7,537 nucleotides of DNA from positions 1 through 7,537 of the forward strand of contig NZ_CALFIG010000089.1 in NCBI RefSeq assembly GCF_937876455.1, in the 5' to 3' direction. Position numbers and translations under genes: made by a program. Every line of letters starts with the position of its first letter. Position 1 is the first letter of the stretch. Origin of the DNA: an uncultured Flavobacterium sp. GTDB lineage: Bacteria; Bacteroidota; Bacteroidia; Flavobacteriales; Flavobacteriaceae. Positions 1 to 6,481 of the stretch are shown here, in pieces. A model generated the notes under the pieces. The model saw nothing but the letters and a program-made list of their open reading frames with translations, was not told where the DNA came from and ran no database searches.

Positions 1-1
1 T

Positions 2-1138
2 TGTAATAAAGAGGACAACTATGAAAGTCTGCCGACAGATTCCTATCCAAATGTAGTTGCCGCTTTTGGTGCTAATTTAGATTTAAATAATTTACAAAAT
101 TACGCGAATCAAACCGTGCCAGGGTACATAACAAAAGACAATTCTAATGGAAATGTAATTACCGATAAAGCAGCAACTTTAGGACGTGTTTTGTTTTATG
201 ATAAGAAATTATCAACAAGTAACAGCATTGCCTGTGCAAGTTGTCATAAACAAGCATTAGCCTTTGGTGATGATGCTATTGCTAGTCAAGGGGTAAATGC
301 AACAACCGGGAGGCATTCTATGCGTTTAGTTAATAACCGTTTTGCGACCGAACTAAAGTATTTTTGGGATGAACGCGCAGCCAATTTAGAAACACAAACT
401 ACTATGCCAATTAAAGACCATGGAGAAATGGGTTATAGTGGCTTAAATGGAGACCAGTCTTTTTCCGATTTAATTATAAAATTGAGCGCTGTTGGATATT
501 ATAAAGAACTTTTCAAATTTGTTTATGGAACTGAAACCATAACTGAAGCTAGAATTCAAAATGCATTAGCACAATTCATTAGAAGTATTCAATCTTTTGA
601 TTCAAAATATGATGCAGGTCGTGCAACAGCGCCAAACGACGGTGCACCATTTACAAACTTTACAGCACAAGAAAATCAAGGTAAAAATTTATTCTTAGCC
701 CCTCCTACTTTTGATGCAAACGGTTCAAGAACTGGAGGAGGTTTAGGTTGTGCAGGTTGCCATAGAGCACCTGAGTTTGATATTGACCCGTTAACAAAAA
801 ATAATGGTATCATTGGTACTATTTCTGGAACAGGTATTGATATAACAAATACAAAAGCGCCTTCTTTAAGAAATTTAGTAAAAGTGGATGGTACTACAAA
901 CGGACAAATGATGCATACAGGTGTGATTACGTCACTTCAACAAGCCATTGGCCACTATGGTACAATTAATATTGCACCCGGAAATACAAATTTAGATCCA
1001 AGATTAATGCCTGGTGGAGTTGGACAACAATTAAACTTAACAGCAACAGAAGTAAATGCAGTTATTGCATTTCTGAAAACCCTTTCAGGAACTGATGTTT
1101 ATACGAATACAAAATGGTCAAACCCTTTTCCTAATTAA
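2..1138 (+). CDS. Di-haem cytochrome c peroxidase / MauG-family protein, probable lipoprotein (5' partial)
   Basis: The frame is open from the first complete codon (Cys, base 2) to a TAA at 1136-1138, so the start lies outside the window; the GTG at 116 is internal. Two haem-binding CxxCH motifs are visible, CASCH (bases 233-247) and CAGCH about 172 residues later, the arrangement of bacterial di-haem peroxidases. A later MMHTG motif fits the methionine ligand of the high-potential haem, favouring true peroxidase over MauG, which uses Tyr. In this family the periplasmic enzyme reduces hydrogen peroxide with electrons from small c-type cytochromes or similar donors. The first visible residues, CNKEDNYE, look like the start of a mature lipoprotein (Cys followed by polar residues), so outer-membrane or periplasmic anchoring is inferred; the signal peptide itself is not visible. 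The gene is convergent with the next one and ends before a strong terminator. Substrate and exact subfamily are unproven. Confidence 0.87.
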   Translation, partial: CNKEDNYESLPTDSYPNVVAAFGANLDLNNLQNYANQTVPGYITKDNSNGNVITDKAATLGRVLFYDKKLSTSNSIACASCHKQALAFGDDAIASQGVNATTGRHSMRLVNNRFATELKYFWDERAANLETQTTMPIKDHGEMGYSGLNGDQSFSDLIIKLSAVGYYKELFKFVYGTETITEARIQNALAQFIRSIQSFDSKYDAGRATAPNDGAPFTNFTAQENQGKNLFLAPPTFDANGSRTGGGLGCAGCHRAPEFDIDPLTKNNGIIGTISGTGIDITNTKAPSLRNLVKVDGTTNGQMMHTGVITSLQQAIGHYGTINIAPGNTNLDPRLMPGGVGQQLNLTATEVNAVIAFLKTLSGTDVYTNTKWSNPFPN

Positions 1139-1163
1139 TTAGATAATAAAATAGTTATAAAAG

Positions 1164-1191
1164 AAAAGTCCCGATATATCGGGACTTTTTT
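1164..1191. terminator. Bidirectional intrinsic terminator between convergent genes
   Basis: A perfect 18-base palindrome (GTCCCGATA/TATCGGGAC, 1168-1185) is flanked by AAAA on the left and TTTTTT on the right, giving a 26-base perfect palindrome at 1164-1189. Folded as RNA it forms a GC-rich stem followed by a U-run in either direction. It lies 25 bases after the peroxidase stop codon and just beyond the stop codon of the opposing gene, so it can end both transcripts. Confidence 0.85.
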
Positions 1192-1195
1192 ATTT

Positions 1196-1624
1196 TTAAA
1201 AAGCAACATTCCACTTAGGAAGACAATTATTTTCTTCGAAGAACAATTGAAGTATTTGTGCTTCAACAAAAGTAGGAATGCTTTTATTTTTTGCATTAAA
1301 TGTTTCATACCAATGCACTTCTAACGCTGTTATTTCTTCTTTTTTCATTTGCGTAGGCCATGAAAATTTTCTGGCAGATTTTGTAAATTGACTGCCATTC
1401 ACAATCTTATCAAAAAGACCTCCATTTTTAGCTTTTAAATCTCCATTATTTTGTACAGTTCCTGTTGAACCAACCATTAGTAACGTTTTTTCTTCTCCTT
1501 TTACATCAAACACTAAAAATATACCTGCACCCAATTCTGGAGCATTACATACTTGATCTAACTGATCGTCTGTAGTGTAATTAAAATGATTTGTACTTTT
1601 AAATTTTTTTAACTCTTTATACAT
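1196..1624 (-). CDS. Hypothetical protein, divergent GIY-YIG-like fold (142 aa)
   Basis: I do not recognise a named gene. The layout resembles a small GIY-YIG domain: GIFLVF at residues 34-39 in place of GIY, MVGSTG at 50-55 in place of YIG plus the following Ser, a helix carrying Glu121 (FVEAQILQ), and a closing LPKWN at 135-139 whose Asn is typical of the family. The two signature tyrosines are replaced (Phe36, Met50), and the expected early helix Arg is not obvious between 56 and 80; the nearest candidate is Arg85. If the fold is right, nuclease activity is doubtful. There is no signal peptide or membrane segment, so it is probably cytoplasmic. Its ATG is about 16 bases beyond the sucD terminator, and no good promoter is visible in that gap, so expression may rely on read-through. 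Coding is supported by the intact frame and a tidy fit between two terminators. Function unknown. Confidence 0.6.
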   Translation of the reverse strand: MYKELKKFKSTNHFNYTTDDQLDQVCNAPELGAGIFLVFDVKGEEKTLLMVGSTGTVQNNGDLKAKNGGLFDKIVNGSQFTKSARKFSWPTQMKKEEITALEVHWYETFNAKNKSIPTFVEAQILQLFFEENNCLPKWNVAF

Positions 1625-1636
1625 ATAGTTTATTAA

Positions 1637-1674
1637 ATTAAAAACTCCATCTAGTGTAAAACCGATGGAGCTTT
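1637..1674 (-). terminator. Intrinsic terminator after sucD
   Basis: Read on the minus strand, CTCCATC (1670-1664) pairs perfectly with GATGGAG (1651-1645) across a 12-base loop and is followed directly by TTTTT and an AT-rich tail. It lies about 40 bases past the sucD stop codon and marks the probable end of the lpx-efp-sucD transcript. The stem is modest (7 bp), so some read-through into the small downstream gene is plausible. Confidence 0.75.
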
Positions 1675-1708
1675 ATGATTTGTATTGGATACTTAAAGTA
1701 TCTGTTGA

Positions 1709-2581
1709 TTATCCTAATATTTCTTTTACTTTTTTACCAATTTCTGCAGGTGAATCCACTACATAAATACCATTTTCTTTCATGATACGTTTTTTGGCTT
1801 CTGCAGTATCATCTGCACCACCTACAATAGCGCCTGCATGACCCATTGTTCTTCCTTTAGGAGCTGTTTCACCAGCAATAAATCCAACAACTGGTTTTCT
1901 GTTGCCATCAGCTTTAATCCATTTTGCAGCATCAGCTTCTAATTGCCCTCCAATTTCACCAATCATAATGATTAATTCTGTTTCTGGGTCATTCATTAAT
2001 AGTTCAACGGCTTCTTTTGTAGTTGTTCCAATAATTGGGTCACCACCAATACCAATAGCTGTTGTAATTCCAAAACCTTGACGAACAACTTGATCCGCAG
2101 CTTCATATGTTAATGTACCCGATTTTGAAACAATACCAACTTTACCTTTTTTGAAAACAAAACCTGGCATAATACCTACTTTTGCTTCTTCTGGAGTGAT
2201 TACTCCTGGACAGTTAGGGCCAACTAATCTACAATCTTTTCCTTTTATAAAATCATAAGCTTTAATCATATCAGCTATTGGAATTCCTTCAGTGATACAA
2301 ATAATTACTTTAATACCTGCATCAGCAGCTTCCATAATAGCATCTGCAGCAAATGCTGGTGGAACAAAGATAATTGAAGTATCTGCTCCTGCTTTATCAA
2401 CAGCATCTTTAACAGTATTAAAAACAGGACGATCTAAATGTGTTGAACCTCCTTTTCCTGGTGTAACACCACCTACTACGTTTGTTCCATATTCAATCAT
2501 TTGTGAGGCATGAAATGTACCTTCACTTCCTGTAAAACCTTGAACAATTATTTTTGAATTTTTATTTACTAAAACACTCAT
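1709..2581 (-). CDS. sucD: Succinyl-CoA synthetase (ADP-forming) subunit alpha
   Basis: The product is 290 residues, the normal length for SucD. The N-terminal CoA-binding Rossmann domain carries GFTGSEGT (15-22) and the GGVTPGKGG loop (37-45); GPNCPG (121-126) and SKSGTLTYE (152-160) open the ligase domain. The active-site histidine that is phosphorylated in this family is His248, in GRTMGHAGA. With the beta subunit SucC it interconverts succinyl-CoA, ADP or GDP and phosphate with succinate, CoA and nucleoside triphosphate in the TCA cycle, in the cytoplasm. sucC is not in this window, so the subunits are encoded apart here unless it lies outside. The ATG gives the expected N-terminus (MSVLVNKNSKI). 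The gene is last in the minus-strand cluster, about 100 bases after the lpxD paralogue, and is followed by a terminator. That gap may hold its own promoter. Confidence 0.97.
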   Translation of the reverse strand: MSVLVNKNSKIIVQGFTGSEGTFHASQMIEYGTNVVGGVTPGKGGSTHLDRPVFNTVKDAVDKAGADTSIIFVPPAFAADAIMEAADAGIKVIICITEGIPIADMIKAYDFIKGKDCRLVGPNCPGVITPEEAKVGIMPGFVFKKGKVGIVSKSGTLTYEAADQVVRQGFGITTAIGIGGDPIIGTTTKEAVELLMNDPETELIIMIGEIGGQLEADAAKWIKADGNRKPVVGFIAGETAPKGRTMGHAGAIVGGADDTAEAKKRIMKENGIYVVDSPAEIGKKVKEILG

Positions 2582-2608
2582 GATGTTATTTATTTTTTAA
2601 ATGTGTAG

Positions 2609-2616
2609 CAAAAGTA
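2609..2616 (-). promoter_or_regulatory. Possible Bacteroidota -7 promoter element for sucD
   Basis: The minus strand reads TACTTTTG here, matching the TAnnTTTG -7 consensus described for the primary sigma factor of Bacteroidota, 27 bases before the sucD start codon. No convincing TTTG -33 element lies 19-21 bases upstream; the best match there is TTCA. The gap 2582-2684 is the longest in the cluster and otherwise holds only AT-rich sequence. The call rests on one short motif in AT-rich DNA and is tentative. Confidence 0.35.
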
Positions 2617-2684
2617 AGTTTTTTGGTAGAAATAATTGAATTTTTTCAGACCTTTTTTTAAATAGTTTTGCTAAATTAATATCC

Positions 2685-3614
2685 TTATTTTAATTTAGCA
2701 ATTAGACTCGGTATCTTCTTAATATTGGCTAATTGTTTTAATTTTTCTCGTGATTCTTCAATTGGGGTGCCAAAATACGTTTTTCCACCTTCAATTGACT
2801 TGGTAACACCTGTTTGACCTAACACTACGGCTTTTTCACCTATTGTTATACCACTTGTAGTACCTACTTGACCCCATAGCGTTACTTCATCTTCGACAAT
2901 AACACAACCCGCTATTCCTGTTTGTGCTGCAATTAAACATTTTTTTCCAATACGAGTGTCATGGCCTATATGCACTTGGTTATCAATTTTTGTTCCTTCG
3001 CCTATAGTTGTATCTCCTGTAACACCTCTATCTATTGTACATAACGCACCTATCCCTACATTATTTTCTATCACTACTCTACCGTTAGACAACAATTGAT
3101 CAAAGCCTTCAGGGCGTTTTTTATAATAAAAAGCATCGGCACCAAGTATAGTTCCTGAATGAATAATTACATTATCACCTATGATAGAATGATCATATAT
3201 AGTTACATTGGCATGAATGATACAATTTTTTCCAATTGACACCTGATTTCCAATGAAACAATTTGGTTGTATTACCGTTCCTTCGCCAATTTTAGCTGTA
3301 GTAGCAATAGCGACATTACTACTTGTAAATGGTCGAAAATAAGTAGTTAGCACATTAAAGTCTCTAAAAGGATCATCAGAAATTAATAAGGCTTTTCCTT
3401 CTGGACACGCCACTTCTTTATTAATTAATACAATTGTAGCGGCAGATTGTAAAGCTTTCTCATAATATTTTGGATGATCAACAAATACAATGTCTCCTGG
3501 TTCTACCACATGAATTTCATTCATACCTAAAACAGGAAAATCATCAGCTCCTATAAATTTAGAATTGATGATTTCTGCAATTTGTCTTAACGTATATACT
3601 TTGTTAAATTTCAT
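2685..3614 (-). CDS. LpxD-like acyltransferase paralogue (UDP-3-O-acylglucosamine N-acyltransferase family)
   Basis: The product is 309 residues, somewhat shorter than the roughly 340 of classical LpxD. Residues 1-100 resemble the LpxD N-terminal uridine-binding domain (EPGDIVFVDHPKYY at 38-51). Residues 103-275 are left-handed beta-helix hexapeptide repeats (IGEGTV, IGKNCI, IGDNVI and so on), and a short C-terminal helix follows. The catalytic histidine position of LpxD is kept as His218 in DNQVHIGHD. LpxD proper adds a 3-hydroxyacyl chain to UDP-3-O-acylglucosamine in lipid A synthesis. A more classical LpxD is encoded at the head of the same cluster, so this copy may use a different acyl chain or another sugar. 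The block is clearly homologous to the other copy (for example IHSGTILGAD is identical in both). The hairpin-forming gap before its ATG separates it from efp. Family is firm; substrate is not. Confidence 0.82.
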   Translation of the reverse strand: MKFNKVYTLRQIAEIINSKFIGADDFPVLGMNEIHVVEPGDIVFVDHPKYYEKALQSAATIVLINKEVACPEGKALLISDDPFRDFNVLTTYFRPFTSSNVAIATTAKIGEGTVIQPNCFIGNQVSIGKNCIIHANVTIYDHSIIGDNVIIHSGTILGADAFYYKKRPEGFDQLLSNGRVVIENNVGIGALCTIDRGVTGDTTIGEGTKIDNQVHIGHDTRIGKKCLIAAQTGIAGCVIVEDEVTLWGQVGTTSGITIGEKAVVLGQTGVTKSIEGGKTYFGTPIEESREKLKQLANIKKIPSLIAKLK

Positions 3615-3619
3615 TTTTT

Positions 3620-3684
3620 CTTAGTTATTAGTGAATCATACACAGTGAATTTCTAGTTAAAATATAAATTCACTAGTTACTAAG
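3620..3684 (-). other. Competing inverted repeats before the lpxD paralogue start
   Basis: In the efp to lpxD-paralogue gap, bases 3620-3635 can pair with 3669-3684 over 16 positions (14 Watson-Crick, one G-T, one mismatch). A shorter arm, 3644-3652, pairs perfectly over 9 bases with 3666-3674, which overlaps the same right arm, so the two stems exclude each other. The longer stem ends five bases before the start codon of the paralogue. There is no U-run after it in the direction of transcription, so it is not a classical terminator. It could set mRNA stability or translation, or be a decayed short repeat. Confidence 0.5.
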
Positions 3685-3692
3685 TACGCTAA

Positions 3693-4253
3693 CTATACTC
3701 TTTCCATATATTTTCCAGTAGCCGTGTCGATTTTAATTTTATCTCCTTCATTAATAAACAAAGGCACGTTTACTGATGCACCTGTTTCTACTGTTGCAGG
3801 TTTAGTAGCATTAGTTGCTGTATTTCCTTTTACACCTGGCTCAGCATAAGTAACTTCAAGAATAATACTTGGCGGCATATCAACTGCAATTGGCATGTCT
3901 GTTTCAGTATTTATCTGCACCATTACATTTGTTCCTTCTTTTAATAAATCAGGAGCATCTAATACATCTCTATTTAATGTAATTTGTTCAAAAGATTCGG
4001 TATTCATAAAGTGAAAATCAACCCCTTCATTATACAAGTATTGGAATGTATGTGTTTCTACACGAATTACATCAATTTTGTGTCCTGCAGAAAATGTATT
4101 ATCTAATACTTTTCCATTAGTCAAAGATTTTAATTTAGTTCTTACAAAAGCTGGTCCTTTACCTGGTTTTACATGTAAAAACTCTATAATTTTATAAATA
4201 TCGTGGTTAAATTTTATACATAACCCGTTTTTAATATCTGCTGTTGTAGCCAT
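3693..4253 (-). CDS. efp: Elongation factor P
   Basis: The product is 186 residues, the usual EF-P length. The N-terminal KOW-like domain (about 1-63) carries the loop KPGKGPAF at 29-36. Lys32 sits where E. coli EF-P has its modified Lys34, so a lysine-type modification is possible, although no modifying enzyme is in the window. Two OB domains follow: roughly 66-125, then 130-186 with the EVTYAEPGVKGNTA stretch. EF-P binds the ribosome between the P and E sites and speeds peptide bond formation at consecutive prolines. The gene lies 38 bases after lpxA and 78 bases before the lpxD paralogue, all on one strand, so co-transcription is likely; this neighbourhood with lpx genes is familiar from flavobacteria. 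The ATG gives the expected MATTADIKNG start. Nothing is missing or broken. Confidence 0.97.
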   Translation of the reverse strand: MATTADIKNGLCIKFNHDIYKIIEFLHVKPGKGPAFVRTKLKSLTNGKVLDNTFSAGHKIDVIRVETHTFQYLYNEGVDFHFMNTESFEQITLNRDVLDAPDLLKEGTNVMVQINTETDMPIAVDMPPSIILEVTYAEPGVKGNTATNATKPATVETGASVNVPLFINEGDKIKIDTATGKYMERV

Positions 4254-4266
4254 AATGGTTTATTTA

Positions 4267-4293
4267 TTTTAATTTTAATTTTAATTTTAATTT
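4267..4293. repeat. Short AATTTT tandem repeat between lpxA and efp
   Basis: Three exact AATTTT units (4271-4288) with partial units on both sides fill most of the 38-base spacer and touch the lpxA stop codon. A short simple repeat like this can change in unit number and so alter spacing between lpxA and efp, but no effect can be read from the sequence. Confidence 0.7.
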
Positions 4294-5080
4294 ATAATGC
4301 ACTTCCTGTATAACCTTTCATAATACCACGTGAGGAATTTCTAATGAAATGAATAATATCATCACGTTCAGGTGTAGCTTCCATTTCTGCTTCAATAATG
4401 CTCAACGCTTGAGTAGTATTATAATTTTTTTGATATAAGGTTCTATATATGTCTTGAATCTCTCTTATTTTTTCGGTAGTAAATCCTCTTCTTCTTAATC
4501 CGACAGAATTAATACCCACATAAGAAAGAGGTTCTTTTGCTGCTTTTGTAAATGGTGGTACATCTTTTCTAACTAAACTTCCACCAGATATCATTGCATG
4601 GTCACCAATAGAAATAAATTGATGTACAGCTGCAAGCCCACCTATAACTGCAAAATTACCTACCGTTACATGACCTGCTAATGCCACGCCATTAACAATA
4701 ATAGCATTGTTTCCAATATGGCAATCGTGAGCAATATGAGCTGTAGCCATAATTAAACAATTATTTCCAATAACAGTTTTACCAGAAGCAACAGTTCCCC
4801 TATTTATGGTAACACATTCACGAATAGTAGTGTTGTCTCCAATAATAGCTAACGAATCTTCTCCTCCAAATTTCAAATCTTGTGGCACTGCGGAAATTAC
4901 TGCTCCTGGAAAAATATTACAATTTTTACCAATTCGAGCGCCTTCCATGATAGTTACATTTGAGCCTATCCATGTTCCTTCTCCAATTTCAACATTATTG
5001 TGTATCGTTGTAAAAGGATCAATCACTACGTTTCTAGCTACTTTTGCTCCGGGATGTATATATGCTAATGGTTGATTCAT
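4292..5080 (-). CDS. lpxA: Acyl-ACP--UDP-N-acetylglucosamine O-acyltransferase
   Basis: The product is 262 residues, the normal LpxA length. Hexapeptide repeats of a left-handed beta-helix span about 6-175, and a C-terminal helical domain (about 190-262) includes GLRRRGFT. The AHIAHD motif supplies His115 and His118; the second matches the catalytic base His125 of E. coli, and His137 in LAGHVTVG is also conserved. It transfers a 3-hydroxyacyl chain from ACP to the 3-OH of UDP-GlcNAc, the first step of lipid A synthesis, as a cytoplasmic trimer. By alignment on the DVPP motif, the residue equivalent to the E. coli acyl-chain ruler Gly173 is Leu169. The gene starts 3 bases after the lpxC/fabZ stop codon, which implies translational coupling. 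The ATG gives the usual N-terminus ending in IHPGAKVA. Confidence 0.97.
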   Translation of the reverse strand: MNQPLAYIHPGAKVARNVVIDPFTTIHNNVEIGEGTWIGSNVTIMEGARIGKNCNIFPGAVISAVPQDLKFGGEDSLAIIGDNTTIRECVTINRGTVASGKTVIGNNCLIMATAHIAHDCHIGNNAIIVNGVALAGHVTVGNFAVIGGLAAVHQFISIGDHAMISGGSLVRKDVPPFTKAAKEPLSYVGINSVGLRRRGFTTEKIREIQDIYRTLYQKNYNTTQALSIIEAEMEATPERDDIIHFIRNSSRGIMKGYTGSAL

Positions 5081-5083
5081 AAT

Positions 5084-6478
5084 TTAATCGTTTTTTACTT
5101 TTACTATTTGCGCCATCAGTTCTGCCTCTGAAACTAACTTTCCATTTGCATAAGCATAAGCTTGCATGTGACAAACGCCTCTTCGAATAGGAGAAATTAA
5201 ATCACATTTAAAAATTAAGGTATCGCCTGGCAATACTTTACTTTTAAATTTAACATTATCAATTTTCATAAAATACGTTAAATAATTTTCAGGATCTGGA
5301 ACTGTACTTAAAATTAAAACACCACCGGTTTGCGCCATAGCTTCAACTTGTAATACCCCTGGCATAACTGGCGCTCCAGGAAAATGTCCTACAAAGAAAG
5401 GTTCGTTCATTGTTACATTTTTCAACCCTACCACGTGTGTATCCGATAATTCTAATATTTTATCAACTAATAAAAATGGCGGACGATGTGGTAACAGATT
5501 CATGATACCATGAATATCTAAATGAGGTTCTTTATTTAAATCGTATGTAGGAACTTGATTGCGTTCTTCAATTTTAATAATTTTAGCAATTTTCTTAGCA
5601 AATTGTGTATTGACAAAATGTCCTGGCTTATTTGCAATTACCTTTCCTTGAATTTTTGTTCCAATTAGCGCTAAGTCACCTATAACGTCTAATAATTTAT
5701 GTCGAGCAGCTTCATTTGGATAATGCAATGTTAAATTGTCTAAAATTCCATTTGGTTTAACTGATATTTTATCTTTGTTAAAGGCTTTTTTAAGATTTTC
5801 CATAGTTTCATCGGAAATTTCTTTGTCAACATAAACAATGGCATTATTTAAGTCACCCCCTTTTATTAAACCATTATTTAAAAGCGCTTCTAACTCGTGT
5901 AAAAAACTAAACGTTCTACAGTCAGCGATTTCTGTTTTAAATTCAGTTAAGTTTTTCATTGTCGCATTTTGCGTACCAAGTACTTTAGTGCCAAAATCTA
6001 CCATAGCCGTTACGCAATAATGATCACTAGGGATAACAGTGATTTCACTCCCTGTTGCTTCGTCTGTATATGAAATTACATCTTTGACAACATATACTTT
6101 TCGAGAAGCATCTTGTTCTATAATACCTACTTTTTCTATAGCTTCAACAAAATATTTTGATGAACCATCCATTATTGGTAATTCAGATGCGTTAAGTTCA
6201 ATTATTATGTTGTCAATATCACAACCAATTACCGCAGCTAAAACATGCTCAGGCGTTTGAATCATTACACCTAATTTTTCCAAATTAGTACCACGCTGTG
6301 TATTTACAACATAAGTTGCATCTGCTTCAATAACAGGCTGCCCTTCTAAGTCCATTCTCACAAATGTAATTCCATTGTTAATAGGAGCTGGTTTAAAAGA
6401 CATGGTCACTTCTTGACCCGTATGTAGTCCAACACCTGTTAATGAAATTTCTTTTCCAATGGTAGTTTGCTTCACCAT
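5084..6478 (-). CDS. lpxC/fabZ: Bifunctional UDP-3-O-acyl-GlcNAc deacetylase / 3-hydroxyacyl-ACP dehydratase
   Basis: A single 464-residue frame joins two enzymes. Residues 1 to about 308 are LpxC, the zinc deacetylase that commits UDP-3-O-acyl-GlcNAc to lipid A. Its zinc and catalytic residues are present: Glu77 and His78 (QTPEHVLAA), His260 and Asp264 (RHKLLDVIGD), and His287 (KPGHFV). Compared with E. coli LpxC there appears to be an insert around 208-245. After a linker (about 309-322), residues 323-464 are FabZ, with LPHRPPFLLVD (329-339), His365 in VGHFPG and Glu379 in QVEAMAQTGG as the catalytic pair. FabZ dehydrates 3-hydroxyacyl-ACP, the same pool LpxA draws on. The fusion is a known Bacteroidota trait. 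The gene sits 3 bases from both lpxD and lpxA, so the three are almost certainly co-translated. No frameshift or missing key residue is seen. Confidence 0.97.
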   Translation of the reverse strand: MVKQTTIGKEISLTGVGLHTGQEVTMSFKPAPINNGITFVRMDLEGQPVIEADATYVVNTQRGTNLEKLGVMIQTPEHVLAAVIGCDIDNIIIELNASELPIMDGSSKYFVEAIEKVGIIEQDASRKVYVVKDVISYTDEATGSEITVIPSDHYCVTAMVDFGTKVLGTQNATMKNLTEFKTEIADCRTFSFLHELEALLNNGLIKGGDLNNAIVYVDKEISDETMENLKKAFNKDKISVKPNGILDNLTLHYPNEAARHKLLDVIGDLALIGTKIQGKVIANKPGHFVNTQFAKKIAKIIKIEERNQVPTYDLNKEPHLDIHGIMNLLPHRPPFLLVDKILELSDTHVVGLKNVTMNEPFFVGHFPGAPVMPGVLQVEAMAQTGGVLILSTVPDPENYLTYFMKIDNVKFKSKVLPGDTLIFKCDLISPIRRGVCHMQAYAYANGKLVSEAELMAQIVKVKND

Positions 6479-6481
6479 AGT

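Noticed and set aside
116..118. GTG as the peroxidase start codon
   Set aside because: The frame is open to the window edge and begins with a likely mature lipoprotein Cys, so the true start is further upstream.
1688..1702. Inverted repeat GATACTT-A-AAGTATC just after the sucD stop
   Set aside because: It can form only a short AT-rich hairpin with a 3-base loop and has no U-run; the stem at 1645-1670 is a better terminator.
2292..2513. Plus-strand open frame of 73 codons inside sucD
   Set aside because: It lies wholly within sucD on the opposite strand, has low-complexity Ala/Ile/Ser composition and no recognisable domain; sucD is certain.
2663..2670. TAGTTTTG on the plus strand, matching the TAnnTTTG promoter element
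   Set aside because: It points into lpxD-paralogue antisense with no gene behind it; a chance match in AT-rich DNA is likely.
4806..5075. Plus-strand open frame of 89 codons inside lpxA
   Set aside because: Antisense shadow of the well-supported lpxA; no motif.
5838..6260. Two plus-strand open frames (60 and 73 codons) inside lpxC/fabZ
   Set aside because: Both are antisense to the conserved LpxC domain with no independent support.
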